From assembly GCA_038025085.1 (NCBI GenBank), contig CM076139.1, forward strand, positions 16,075,307-16,139,306: a stretch of 64,000 nt of DNA, given 5' to 3'. The DNA is from Tetragonia tetragonoides. Its lineage: Eukaryota > Streptophyta > Magnoliopsida > Caryophyllales > Aizoaceae. Within the stretch, counting starts at the first letter, position 1; the number at the start of each line of letters is the position of its first letter. This document shows positions 22,762-35,200 of the stretch, piece after piece. The notes under the pieces were generated by a model, which ran no database searches, was not told the DNA's origin, and saw nothing but the letters and a program-made list of their open reading frames with translations. A program made the position numbers and the translations under genes.

Positions 22762-24955
22762 ATTTTATTTTCTGGAATGTGAGAGGAATGAATAAGCCTT
22801 CTAAATTGAAGGACGTGAGAAGGTATTTGCAGCAGAGTAATGTGAGTTTTGCAGTCTTACTTGAAACTAGAGTAAAAATTAATAAAGCTAGTAAAATTGC
22901 TAGTAATATTAATAATACTTGGCAGTATTTTTGTAACTACAATGAGGCTCCCAATTGGAGAATTTGGGTCACTTGGGACCCTACTGCAGTGACTATACAG
23001 TTTGAACAGGTGACAGATCAGTTTATTCATATGCAAGTTACTCTAGTTACTGGAGAGACAATGCTTATAACTGCAATATATGCTCGAAATAGTGAAAGCT
23101 TGAGAGCTGACTGTTGGAGGGATATTGAGAGTTTTGGCTCTGCTATTAGGGAACCTTGGTTAATTGGTGGTGATTTTAACACTACTAGAAATATTTCTGA
23201 GAGAATACAATGTGGTAATATTTACTCTGGATTTGAAGAACTGAACAGCTTCTGCTACAACCTTAATCTGGATGATATTAAGGCCAAGGGAGGTGACTTC
23301 ACTTGGTCTAATAAGCAAAATGTGCAAGACAGAGTGTACAACAGAATTGATAGGATGTTGGGTAACTTTGAGTGGACTTCTGCATATCCAGTTGTTGAAG
23401 CTGATTTTAGAGAGCCCTTTGTTTCTGATCACTCACCTATACATATTGCTATGATCCCTGATATTCATTATGTAAGAAAACCTTTCAGGTTTTTCAATAT
23501 TTGGACACAGCATGAAGACTTTGCTGGTCTAATTGCAGACAATATGAGATATAATGGACCTGGATCTCATATGTTTAAGGTCCCGCAGAAGCATAAACAG
23601 GTGAAGACAGCTATAAAAAATGCAGGGTTTTACAACAACAATATTGATTTGAAGATCAAAGCTGCACAAATTGATCTTTTAAATATACAATCCCAGCTCT
23701 CCACTGATTTATTCAATGAAAATTTTATTGGAAGTGAGAAGAAAGCCATGCATACTTGGGAGCATTTGAGAAGCATTGAACAGAATATTATGAGACAGAA
23801 ATCCAGGGCTAACTGGATCAAGACTGGAGATGATAACTCTAGATACTTTCATGCTTGTATGAAGACTAGAAGAGCTACTAACAGAATTAGCACTGTATTC
23901 ACTGCTGCGGGAGCTAAACTCACTGATGAAGAGGATATAAAGCATGAATTTCAACATTTCTTCAGCAATATGATGGGAGCATGTGCTACTGAACTACCAG
24001 CTATTCACCCTGACATCATGCTCAGGGAACCTTCACTCTCTGATGCACAGCAAGTGTCCCTCTGTATTGAGTTCTCAGAGCAGGAAATTAAGAGAGCACT
24101 ATGGGAGATTGATGATAACAAGGCACCAGGCCCCAATGGGTTCACAGCTGCATTCTATAAAGCAGGGTGGAACACTATGGGAAAGGATATTATTCAGGCT
24201 ATTCAAAGCACATTTCACTCAGGTAATATGCTGAGAGCTTTAAATTTTGCATCTGTCACTCTGGTTCCTAAAAAACCTAACCCCTCATTTGTTAGTGACT
24301 ATAGACCTATTGCATGTTGTAATGTCTTATACAAGATACTCTCTAAAGCACTTGCAAATAGGCTAAGCACTGTACTAGATGACATTATTCACCTTGAGCA
24401 GTTTGCATTTATTAAAGGCAGGGTTATAGGAGACAATATTATTCTTGCACATGAAAAACTGAAGCATTATGGTAGAAAGGAATTATCTCCTAGATGTGTT
24501 GTGAAGGTTGATTTGAGGAAGACTTATGATTTCTTGGAATGGTGTTTCCTTGAGCAAGTACTGTTAGAAATGAAATTTCTTGTAAATTTTGTTCAATGGA
24601 TCATGATGTATGTTACTACTGTGAGCTACTCTCTTCTCTTCAATGGTAGCCCCTTGGAACCATTTCAAGCCAAGAGAGGACTTAGGCAGGGGGATCCAAT
24701 CTCCCCCTACTTGTTTGTCATTGCTATGGATTATTTATCACGATGCTTGGAAGGTCTGCAGCATGAACCCAGCTTTAAGTACCATCCTAGGTGCAAAAAG
24801 TTCAGGCTTGTCCACTGCATTTTTGCTGATGACCTACTAATGTTCTCCAGAGGAGACCCTGAATCAGTGAGGCTTTTATTTGAGAAATTCCAGCTCTTCT
24901 CTACTTGCTCTGGCCTGCAGGCTAATGAAGCAAAGTCAGAAATATATTTTGGTGG
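22758..24955 (+). pseudogene. LINE ORF2 (endonuclease and reverse transcriptase), 3' truncated
   Basis: The ATG at 22758 opens more than 730 codons without a stop. An apurinic-type endonuclease domain occupies about residues 1-230: FWNVRGM at the start, Glu36 in LLETRV, GGDFN, and SDHSP with its catalytic His. A reverse transcriptase follows, with DYRPIACCNVLYKI, QFAFIKGR, LRQGDPISPYLF and the catalytic FADD near residue 690. The layout is that of plant L1-clade LINEs. The frame enters foreign DNA at 24956, where an LTR begins, and ends 13 codons later, so the C-terminal part of ORF2, the 3' UTR and the poly-A tail are missing. The element is dead although this ORF looks much better kept than ORF1. 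Confidence 0.88.
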
Positions 24956-25316
24956 TGTAGACACCAAAAATTGTGTCTATAATAAGTCCCCGTAAAAACC
25001 CGATGATGAAAGGATTGAATTTTGCTCGAACTTGGGTTGCGAGAATAATTGCTCTGATGATTAGCCGAGTTCATTTGAATTAGCCAGTGGAAGCCTTTTG
25101 TACAGGTGATCCAAACCAGTTGGACTCAATTCAATTGGAGTCCAAAACTGAGAGATAGGCCTCTTTGAACCTAAGGGCCCGAAAGGGAACCCAAACCCAT
25201 GAGTCAACCCTTGGTCAAACAAGGGAGCTCAGTCAATCCCGCGTGGACCCCCTCGGAAGAGCCTCTCCCGCACGAAAATCATGTCAGGTGCCTATGCAGG
25301 CACACCGCACCAGGTC

Positions 25317-25481
25317 CAAGCGGTCACGCTTGGGCTCAAGCGGTGGCCGCTAGGACAAGCGGTTGTGCCACTAGGCCAAGTGGTTTGACCGCATGCCTTG
25401 CGACTATACCGATTGCCAAGCGGCTTGACCGCTTGGCCTCCCGGTTTGGCCGCTCGGCCTAGCGGTTTGGCCGCCTAGACC
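25317..25481. repeat. GC-rich 21-bp minisatellite of palindromic units
   Basis: About eight units share the form CAAGCGGTTTGACCGCTTGG, with GCGG and CCGC arms that can pair within each unit. It lies in the U3 part of the unassigned LTR and is far richer in GC than its surroundings. Confidence 0.75.
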
Positions 25482-25586
25482 CTTTCTCGCAGACGGCAAA
25501 ATTCGAGGCCCATTCGATTTCCGTGTCAAACCGTGGTAGCTCCCCCTCTTCTATATAAGAAAACCTTAGGGTTCAGTTGAAGGGGT

Positions 25587-25711
25587 TGGAGATTTTTCTC
25601 TCAGAGGTTGGAGATTTTCCTCTCAGAGGTTGGAGATATTCCTCTCAAGGTTGGAGATTCTCTCTAAGAGGTTGGAGATTTTCCTCTCAGAGGTTGGAGA
25701 TTCTCTCTCAT
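25587..25711. repeat. About 22-bp minisatellite, six units
   Basis: Six copies of GGTTGGAGATTTTCCTCTCA with small length changes, just downstream of the TATA element in the unassigned LTR. Confidence 0.85.
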
Positions 25712-26028
25712 ATTATAAACTCTAAATTCTGATTCTACTCCTTCTTTAGGATTAGCCCTAGCACCACAAAAATAAACCTTCATACTTCATCAAGAGCATG
25801 AATTCAAGCAATACAACCCAATAAGTTCATTGTGAGCATCCAGGTAATCCAACCTGAGGGTTTTCAATAAATTTTATATTGCTTGTTATTACTAACGAAT
25901 TTGGTTTATGTGATATGTACATGCATGGCGCGTTTTGGGCAATAGGGCTTGTATTAAGCCTAATGAATGGATGAATGAATGCATATTTATTATTTATTGC
26001 TTTATATTGAATTATGCTTTGTTTGTGA

Positions 26029-28985
26029 ATTGGTGGATACGAGTCGCGAGACGAAAGCTCCGCGACCTATTCCTATAGTTTCTGAGTACGCTGATGTGTT
26101 TCCCGAAGAGATTCCTGGAATGCCTCCACAATGCATTATCGACTTTACAATCGACCTTGCTCCAGGTTCTGCAACCAATTTCGAAAGCACCGTATCGTAT
26201 GGCACCTGCTGAGATGAAGGAACTGAAAACACAGCTAAAGGATTTCTTAGAAAAGGGATACATACGTCCAAGTGTATCACCTTGGTGTGCTCCTGTTTTG
26301 TTTGTACGGAAGAAGGATGGTAGTATGAGGCTGTGCATTGACTACCGCGAGTTGAACAAGATCACGATCAAGAATCGGTACCCACTTCCCAGAATTGACG
26401 ATCTGTTTGACCAGCTGCGTGGTGCGTATATTTTCTCAAAGATAGACTTACGATCAGGATACTATCAGTTGAGGATTTCTGAGCCTGATATTGCGAAGAC
26501 AACGTTTAGGACGAGGTATGGGCACTACGAGTTCAGTGTGATGCCTTTTAGGTTGACGAATGCACCTGCGAAGTTTATGGACTTGATGAACCGTACGTTC
26601 CAGCCTTACCCAGACCAGTTTGTTGTAGTCTTTATTGATGATATTTTGGTTTACTCGAATAACGCCGAGGAGCATGAGCAACATTTACGTACTGTTTTGG
26701 AGATTCTGCAAAGACATCAACTTTACGCCAAGTTGTCTAAGTGTGAGTTTTGGTTAGACATGGTATCTTTCTTAGGACACATGGTGTCTAAGGATGGTGT
26801 AGCCGTAGATCCAGAGAAGATTCGAGCTGTTACAGATTAGCCAAGACCGACGACCGTGACCAAAGTTCAGAGTTTTCTTAGACTTGCTGGATACTATAGA
26901 CGATTTGTAGAAGGTTTTTCAGAGATTGCGCAGCCAATCACGAACTTGATGAAGAAAACGACAAAGTTTGTATGGTCTGACAAGTGTGAGACTGCTTTCC
27001 AAGAGTTGAAGAAACATCTTACGAGTGCACCTATTTTGACATTGCCGTCAGGAACAGAAGGATATGAGGTCTACAGTGACGCGTCTAAGCATGGCTTAGG
27101 GTGTGTTTTGATGCAACATAGAAAGGTCGTGGCTTACGCCTCACGACAACTGAAGAAGAATGAGGATAACTATCCTACGCACGATCTAGAACTTGCTATT
27201 GTCATATTCGCATTGAAAATTTGGCGACACTACATGTATGGTTCCGCAGTCAAGATGTTCACTAATCACAAGAGTCTCAAGTACATCTTTACGCAGAAAG
27301 AGTTGAACATGCGCCAGAGGAGATGGCTAGAACTTTTGACGGAGTACGACATCAATATCCAGTACCATAAGGGTAAAGCGAATGTAGTCGTTGACGCTTT
27401 GAGTAGGAAGACTCGACATACTTTAAACACTGCTTTAGTGCTTCCTAAGGAGATCATACGTGACTTGTAAGGTCTCGAGGTGGAAATTGTGTTCCAAGGT
27501 GACGTTCAGTGTACCTTAGCACATATGACTGTTCGACCAACATTGCTAGAAGAGATTAAAGATAGACAGAGTGGTGATGAGGATCTTCAGCGGATTCTAA
27601 ACCACAAAGACGAGGGTAGGTCCAAGGACTTCACTTTGGGCCAAGATGAAATTTTGAGGTTTCGAGAACGTGTTTGTGTACCCAATGACCTAGTTATAAA
27701 AAGTCAGATTTTGGGCAAATCTCACAATACGTCGTATTCTGTACATCCTGGTGGAGACAAGCTTTACAAAGATCTTCGCCAAGTGTTCTGGTGGTAGGGA
27801 ATGAAACAAGAAGTCTCTGAGTTTGTAGCGAAGTGTTTGACATGTTAGAAAGTTAAGATCGAGCACAAAAGACCGGGCGGAATGGTACAATCACTGGAAG
27901 TTCCTACTTGGAAATGGAATTCGATTTCTATGGATTTTGTCATGGGTTTACCTTTGACACAGACGAAGAACAACGCTATTTGGGTCGTTGTAGATCTTCT
28001 TACAAAAGTTGCGAGATTTATTCCTATGCATGACACGTGGGAAATGGAGAAGCTGACTGACGCGTACGTCAAGGAAGTCATGAGACTTCATGGTGTACCT
28101 GAAGATATTGTTTCTGATAGAGACTCGAGATTTCTCTCACTTTTGGCAGAAATTACAAGAAGCTTTCGGAAGCAAGTTGAAGTTTAGTACCACTTTTCAT
28201 CCTGCAACAGATGGCCAGACGGAAAGAATGATCCAGACTCTAGAGGATATGCTTCGAGCGTGTGCCCTCGAATATCAAGGTTCGTGGGATAAACACATTC
28301 CATTGATCGAATTTTCTTACAACAACAACTATCATTCGAGCATCGATCAGCACCATATGAAGCCTTGTATGGTAGGAAGTGTAGATCGCCTGTATGTTGG
28401 AACGACATTAGCGAGACTGCAGTTTTGGGTCCTGATATGATCTAACAGACTGTCGACATTGTGAAAGTGATTCAAATGAAGATGCGAAGTGCACAAGATC
28501 GCCAGAAATCGTATGCAGATAGAGGTCGTCGACCTAAAGAATTTGAGGTGGGAAGCAAGATTCTTTTGCGAGTATCTCCTACCAAGGGCGTTATGCGTTT
28601 TGGTCGTAAGGGAAAATTGAGTCCTCGTTACATTGGACCTTACGAGATCCTTGAGAGGATTGGTGAAGTTGCTTATCATTTAGCTTTGCCTGTGGAACTT
28701 GAAAAAGTCCACAATGTGTTTCACGTTTCTCAACTGAAGCGATACGTACATGATTCAACTCATGTCGTTCAACCTGAAACGATCGAACTTGATGAGAGCT
28801 TGACGTATGAAGAACATCCAATCAAAATCACCGACCGCAAAGAGCGCTCGACTTGTACAAAGACTGTTCCGATTGTGAAAGTTATTTGGTCCCATCATGG
28901 TCAAGAAGAGGCAACATGGGAAGCTGAATCCATGATGCGCGAGAAGTACCCAGAACTCTTTATCGAAGGTACTAATTCCATTTGA
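26029..28985 (+). pseudogene. Tekay-like chromovirus pol, 5' truncated and disabled
   Basis: Homology to the minus-strand copy begins abruptly at about 26029, just before the RT linker (VSEYADVFP). RT spans about 26200-26840 and keeps the catalytic [10 protein letters not shown]. RNase H spans about 26856-27470, integrase about 27480-28440, and a chromodomain sits at about 28800-28970 (VIWSHHGQEEATWE). Order and motifs match Ty3/Gypsy chromoviruses of the Tekay (Del) lineage. The frame is broken by a shift near 26190, stops at 26838, 27468 and 27796, and further shifts near 28140 and 28440. Gag, protease and the 5' LTR are missing on this side. Confidence 0.88.
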
Positions 28986-29251
28986 GTTTAGGGACGAAAC
29001 CCTTTTTAAGGAGGGTAGAATGTCACACCTAGTAAATTCGTGTTTTATTTACCGCTTTGCACGAGTTGCATGTTCTAGCATTGCATACTGCATTGCTAAT
29101 CGACCTAGATCACAACCGTAGTACACGCATTGCATTGTCGTAGTCCTAAAATCGTTTTATATCTTCGTTTTGGTAAACTCGTTTCGTCGTTGAGAAGTGA
29201 TTACTTCATGTTTCAAGTTTCGGGACGAAACTTCTTTTAAGGAGGGTAGAA
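28986..29251 (+). other. Doubled polypurine-tract module before the 3' LTR
   Basis: GGGACGAAAC...TTTAAGGAGGGTAGAATGT occurs twice, near 28990-29023 and 29222-29254. The first is followed by TGTCACACC and the second by the LTR proper, TGTGATACCCC. The same doubling is present in the minus-strand copy, so it is a family trait. Confidence 0.75.
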
Positions 29252-29933
29252 TGTGATACCCCAATATTTTCTATAATTATAATATCGATTTATAATTCAT
29301 TTATAAATAGTTTCGGAGATTTAAATCGTATATTTATTTAACGATTCGATTTACTCAAATTAAGTCATAATAATATTAATTATTATTATGGAAATTTTGG
29401 CATTTATAATTATCAAATTGAGGGATTTAATTAAAATAGTTTTGTATATGAATAAGGTTTATTCATATTGTTTTAATTGGTTTTAATTAGCTTTTAATTA
29501 GTTTTAATTAAAAATTAAATAAGAAAATTTATCCTAGGTCTAGTAGGTTTTGACTTTCATAGACTAGGCACCTATATAAGCTAAGAGATGGGCCAGTTGA
29601 TCAGTTGCAAAAACTGAGCCAAAACCCCAAATTCTCTTTTCTCTCTCCCACGCTATTCTCTCTCTTCTTTCTCTCTCTCCCCACCGTACACTTACTCTCT
29701 CTCCCTCTCCCTACTGTCACCGGCCACCAGGCCCAACACTGGCCTCCTCTCCCCCACCGGTAATCCCCCTTCTCTCTCTCTCTTTGTCTCTCTTTCTCTT
29801 CCTCTCTCCCGTGCTCTGTTTCGCCCCCCTCCCCTGTTTTTCTGGTTCGCGACTGCCGCGCCACCAGGCCGCGCCTGGGTGGTCGCCGGCGAGTGGCCGA
29901 TGTGGTGGGGTCCATCGCTCCTCCCTCTCTCAA

Positions 29934-29997
<64 letters not shown>

Positions 29998-31149
29998 TCT
30001 CTCTCCTCTCCGTCGCCGGAGCTCCGGCGAGCCACCGCCGACCATGGTGGTCGGTGGGTGGTGGCCTTGGTGATGGGCTAGGTCGTGGGTCCCCATGCTT
30101 GGTGTATCACGGACTAGACTCGAAAAACCAATTAGGGTTTCGTTTAATAATTTCGTTTTAATTAATTTCGTATTTTCAGTATTTTTCAATAATTATTTTT
30201 ATTTTTCTGTACTCGTATGGAACCCGAATCCGGATTTTCAAAAGCCTAGATTGGTTATAATACATCAAGAAATTTAATAAAAATAATAGTTTACAGTGTC
30301 AGTACTGTTTGAATTTTTGTATTTACTGATTATGTCTCGGTAATTGTTTTTAGTTAGGACTAAACGGACAAGTGTGATCGGGTTGTGATTAGCAAGGTTA
30401 CCTACTGCGTAGTGAGAGTTTTATAGGTAAGAGATTGTGCCTACCTCTTTCCAAAGCACCATCAAAACTATTTTGATGTGTTATGTGCTAATTGATTATT
30501 ATTGTGAATTTAATATGCGAAGCATGATTAAATTATATCGTCGCTAATTATGAGAATTGGAAATATATTCTTCCCTATAAATATGATTTATATTGAGTAT
30601 GACAATTTTATGAAGTTTCATCAATTAATTAGTTCATATGCTAATTATTGAGCATGTATGGCGATGTTGAATTTATATTATTATTATGATATATTATACG
30701 TGCTATTTGGAATGGGTTATTATCGAGTGCTAATGAGCACCAACTAGTATATATTGATGTTTATTTGTGAAAATGTAATTTTTGCATATCATGACTTACT
30801 GCCGAAGTGTTGCCGAAATTTCGTTAGACATATATGAAGCATGATTGTGATAATATGCATTTATGTCGTTATCGTTGTTATTATTATTCATTGTCATGAG
30901 CATGAAATGAAGTAGTATGTAATAATACTTTAATGGACTTAAGTTCACTTGATAGACAACCCTGATATTAATGTTTAGTTGTTTAGATGCTTCCTTTGAT
31001 ACCTAGTTTTCCTTTCTGCTTAGCATTTATTCCTTAGCGATAAATGTTGCAGTAGCATACTCCGGGTTTGGGACGGTTCAGCGGTGTCGAGTCGTGGATA
31101 GCGACGTCGATAGTTCTCGAGAAATTGTTGCGAATTCGGGGGTGTTACA
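29252..31149 (+). mobile_element. 3' LTR of the plus-strand Tekay-like element (1898 bp)
   Basis: Starts TGTGATACCCC right after the polypurine tract and ends GGGGTGTTACA; these ends are imperfect inverted repeats. It contains a CT-rich stretch with (CT)n at about 29935-29985, whose apparent Ser-Leu or Arg-Glu ORFs are compositional. At 31149/31150 it abuts the interior of a like LTR in the opposite orientation. Confidence 0.85.
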
Positions 31150-31970
31150 ATTATAATTTATATTTACAGCAGTAAACATGCTTAAGAAATCTCATAATAA
31201 CGACGATATAATTTAATCATGCTTTGCATATTAAATTCAGAACAAATTCTCAATTAGCACATAACACATCAAAATAGTTTTGATGAGGCTTTGGAAGAAG
31301 GTAGGCATGAGCGCTTACCATTAAAACGCTACCAACAGTAACTATGCTCCAACGATCGACGATAATCACACTTGCTCGTTAGGTCCTAATTAAAAACAAT
31401 TAGCGAATCAGTATTAATTAAATACGAAAATATAAACAGTAACGAAATCTCATTCTGATAATTTTATTAAATTCCTTGATTTATTTCAACCAATCTAGGC
31501 TTTTAAAAAATCCGAATTCCTATTCCGAATGAGTGCATAAAAATAAAAACATTAAATCAAAAATACTGAAAATCGAATTAAATAATTACGCAAAATATAA
31601 AAACGAAACCCTAACTTTAAAACTCGGTCAGTTATGCAAAACAGATCAATTGTCTCATCTTTTTCCTTATATAGGCCCTCAGTCAACCCAAGTCAAAGAC
31701 GACTAGGTTTAGGAATTTATTTAATAATTTTCTGATTTAAATAGCTAACTAAAACTAACTAAAACTATATGAATAATTCTTATTCATATATAAAACATTT
31801 TACGTAAACTCCTCAAAATTGATAAATACAATTTATGAAAGTCCCATAATAATAATTAATATTATTATGGCTTTAATTGAATAAATCGAATCCTTAAATG
31901 AATATACGATTTAATCTTTGAAACCATTTATAAATCAATATAATAATATTGAAAATATTGGGGTATCACA
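31150..31970 (-). mobile_element. Partial 3' LTR of the minus-strand Tekay-like element
   Basis: Read on the minus strand it begins TGTGATACCCC (at 31970) and follows the sequence of the right-hand LTR (38563-41836) down to the point equivalent to about 39870, where it stops against the neighbouring LTR. It lacks the GA-rich and hAT-containing part of the right LTR as well as the terminal 1.3 kb. Confidence 0.8.
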
Positions 31971-32235
31971 TTCTACCCTCCTTAAAAGAAGTTTCGTCCC
32001 GAAACTTGAGACATGAAGTACTCACTTCCAAAAACAAAACGAGTTTACCATACGAAGGTATAAAACAATTTAAGGACTCTAACATATGCAAGATGAGCAA
32101 GTACGATCGTGATTCTAAATTGATTAGAATACACCATGAAATGCTTGGACATGCGAGATGATTAACAAAACACGCAAACAGAAATTTCGAGGCGTGACAT
32201 TCTACCCTCCTTAAAAGGAGTTTCGTCCCGAAACC
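31971..32235 (-). other. Doubled polypurine-tract module, minus-strand copy
   Basis: CTACCCTCCTTAAAAG followed by TTTCGTCCCGAAAC appears at about 31974-32004 and again at about 32201-32233, mirroring the module at 28986-29251. Confidence 0.75.
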
Positions 32236-35200
32236 CAAGTGGGACTAGTACCTTCTAGGAAGAGGTTTGGATACTTCTCGCGCATCATGGATTCTGCTTT
32301 CCATGTTGCTTCCTCTTGACCTTGTCGAGACCAAACGACTTTGACGATTGAAATAGTCTTTGTTCGAGTTGCGCGCTCTTTGCGATCCACAATCTTGATA
32401 GGACGCTCTTCATAAGTCAAACTCTCATCGAGATCAATCGTTTCAGGTTGAACGACATGAGTTGGATCATGTACGTATCGCTTCAACTGGGAGACATGAA
32501 ACACACTATGGACTTTTGCAAGTTTCACAGGTAAAGCTAATCGATAAGCAACCTCACCAATCCTTTCTAGGATCTCGTAAGGTCTAATGTAGCGAGGACT
32601 CAACTTCCCCTTACGAACAAAACGCATGACACCTTTGGTAGGAGATACTCGTAAAAGTACCTTGCTTCCCACCTCAAACTCTTCAGGTCTACGACCTCTA
32701 TCTGCGTACAATTTCTGGCGATCTTGAGCACTACGCATCTTTGCTTGGATAACTTTGACCACGTCGATGGTCTGCTGGATCATTTCTGGACCCAAAACTG
32801 ACAATGCTTGAGTGATAGCTATTGTTGTAAGAAAATTCGATCAACGCAATATGTGTATCTCACGAGCCTTGATATTCGAGATCACACGCTCGTAGCATAT
32901 CCTCTAGAGTCTGGATTGTTCATTCCGTCTGGCCATCTGTTGCAGGATGAAAAGCAGTACTGAACTTCAATTTGCTTGCAAAAGCTTCTTGCAATTTCTG
33001 CCAAAAGTGGGATAGAAACCTCGAGTCCCTATCTGAAACGATATCCTCTGGAACACCATGAAGTCTCATGACTTCCTTGACGTAATCATCCGCTAGCTTC
33101 TCCATTTCCCATGTGTCATTCATTGGGATGAATCTCACAACCTTTGTCAAATGATCTACAACGACCCAAATGGCGTTGTTCTTCTTCTGTGTCAATGGTA
33201 AACCCATGATAAAGTCCATTGAAATTGAATTCCATTTCCACGTAGGAACTTCGAGCGATTGAATCATTCCACCAGGTCTCTTGTGTTCGATCTTGACCTT
33301 CTGGCACGTCAGACACTTGTTTCATACCTTTCCACCAAAATATTTGGCGAAGATCTTTGTAAAGCTTGTCTCCACCAGGATGTACAGAATATGGCGTATT
33401 GTGAGCTTCACCCAGAATCTGACTCTTGATATCCGGGTCATTCGGCACACAGACACGATCACGAAATCTCAAGACACCGTCTTGACCAATATAAAAGTCC
33501 TCGGATCTACCCTCGTCCTTGTAGTGTAGAATCCGTTGAAGATCCTCATCTGAACTCTGTTTACCCTTGATCTCGTCGAGTAAGTTTGGTCGAAGTGACA
33601 TATGTGCTAAGGTACATTGAACGTCACCTTTTAGCACAATCTCCACGTCTAGACTCTGCAAGTCACGAATGATCTCCTTTGGAAGTACTAAAGCAGTGTT
33701 CAACGTATGACGAGTCTTTCTACTCAAAGCATCTGCTACCATGTTAGCTTTCCCTTCGTGATACTGAATGTCGATATCGTACTCCGTCAATAACTCTAGC
33801 CATCTTCTTTGTCGCATATTCAATTCCTTTTGCGTGAATATGTACTTGAGACTCTTGTGGTCCGTAAAACAGCAGAACCATAGAGATAATGTCTCCAAAT
33901 CTTCAAAGCGAATATGACAGCAGCGAGCTCTAAGTCGTGAGTAGGGTAATTATCCTCGTGCTTCTTCAGTTGTCTTGAGGCATAAGCCACTACCTTACCA
34001 TGTTGTATCAAAACACAGCCTAAGCCATGCTTAGACACGTCACTATAGACTTCGTACCCTTTAGTTCCGTATGGCAAAGTCAAAATCGGCGCGCTTGTAA
34101 GACATTTCTTCAACTCTTAGAAAGCAGTTTCACACTTTTCAGACCACACGAACTTCGTCATCTTCTTCATCAAGTTTGTCATAGGCTGCGCTATCTTCGA
34201 AAATCCTTCCACAAACCTACGATAGTAACCAGCTAACCCAAGAAAACTTCTAACCTCAGTCACGCTCTTCGGTGCGGACAGCCCATAACAGTTCTAATCT
34301 TTTCTGGGTCAACAGCAACTCCACTCTTAGACACCACGTGTCCTAAGAAGGAAACAGTTTCTAGGCAAAACTCGCACTTTGGCAACTTGGCGTACAACTG
34401 ATGTCGTCTCAAAATCTCCAAAATGGTTCGCAAATGTTGCTCGTGCTCAGCAGCGTTCTTCGAATAAACCAAAATATCGTCAATAAAGACAACTACGAAC
34501 TGATCGAGATAAGGCTGGAACGTATGGTTCATCAAATCCATAAACTTTGCAGGTGCGTTCGTCAACCCAAAAGGCATCACAGTGAACTCATAGTGTCTAT
34601 ACGTCGTCCTAAACGCGGTCTTCGCAATGTCAGGCTCGGAAATCCTGAGTTGATGGTATCCTGAACGTAAGTCAATCTTTGAGAAATTAGTCGCTCCACG
34701 GAGTTGGTCGAATAGATCGTCAATCCTAGGAAGTGGATAACGATTCTTGATTGTAGTCTTGTTCAACTCGCGGTAGTCTATACACAATCTCATACTACCA
34801 TCCTTCTTACGCACAAATAAAATAAGAGCACCCCAAGGCGATACACTAGGACGTATGTATCCCTTCTCCAGTAGTTCCTCAAGTTGCGTTTTCAGTTCTT
34901 TCATCTCTGCAAGAGCCATACGATACGGAGCTTTTGAGATCGGAGCAGAACCTGGAGCTAAATAGATCGTGAAGTCAACAATACGTTGCGGAGGCATTTC
35001 GGGAATCTCGTCTGGAAAGACGTCAGCGTATTCCGACACAACTGTAATAGGTTTTGAGACTTCGGCTTCTCGACTTGTATCCACCACATGACATAGGTAA
35101 ATTGCTTCACCTTTAGTCGTACACTCCTTTGCTTTCATGGTCGCCACTACCTTCAACTTTGGCTTGACCACGACTCCTTTATAGGTAATCATTCCACCTT

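Larger units (their letters stand above)
24956..25900 (+). mobile_element. Unassigned LTR inserted in LINE ORF2
   Basis: The foreign DNA begins TGTAGACACC, a plausible LTR start, followed by a nearby inverted GTGTCTA. A TATA element (CTATATAAG, about 25552) precedes a repeat-rich leader, giving a U3-R-U5 layout. The 3' limit is uncertain and no primer-binding site or internal domain follows; the next recognisable sequence is mid-pol of an unrelated Gypsy element. The LTR and its junction are therefore truncated or rearranged. Confidence 0.5.

Noticed and set aside
29601..30189. Ser-Leu and Arg-Glu rich ORFs in the Tekay LTR
   Set aside because: They arise from the (CT)n tract and CT-rich leader; they overlap on both strands and the same region in the other LTR is not conserved as protein.
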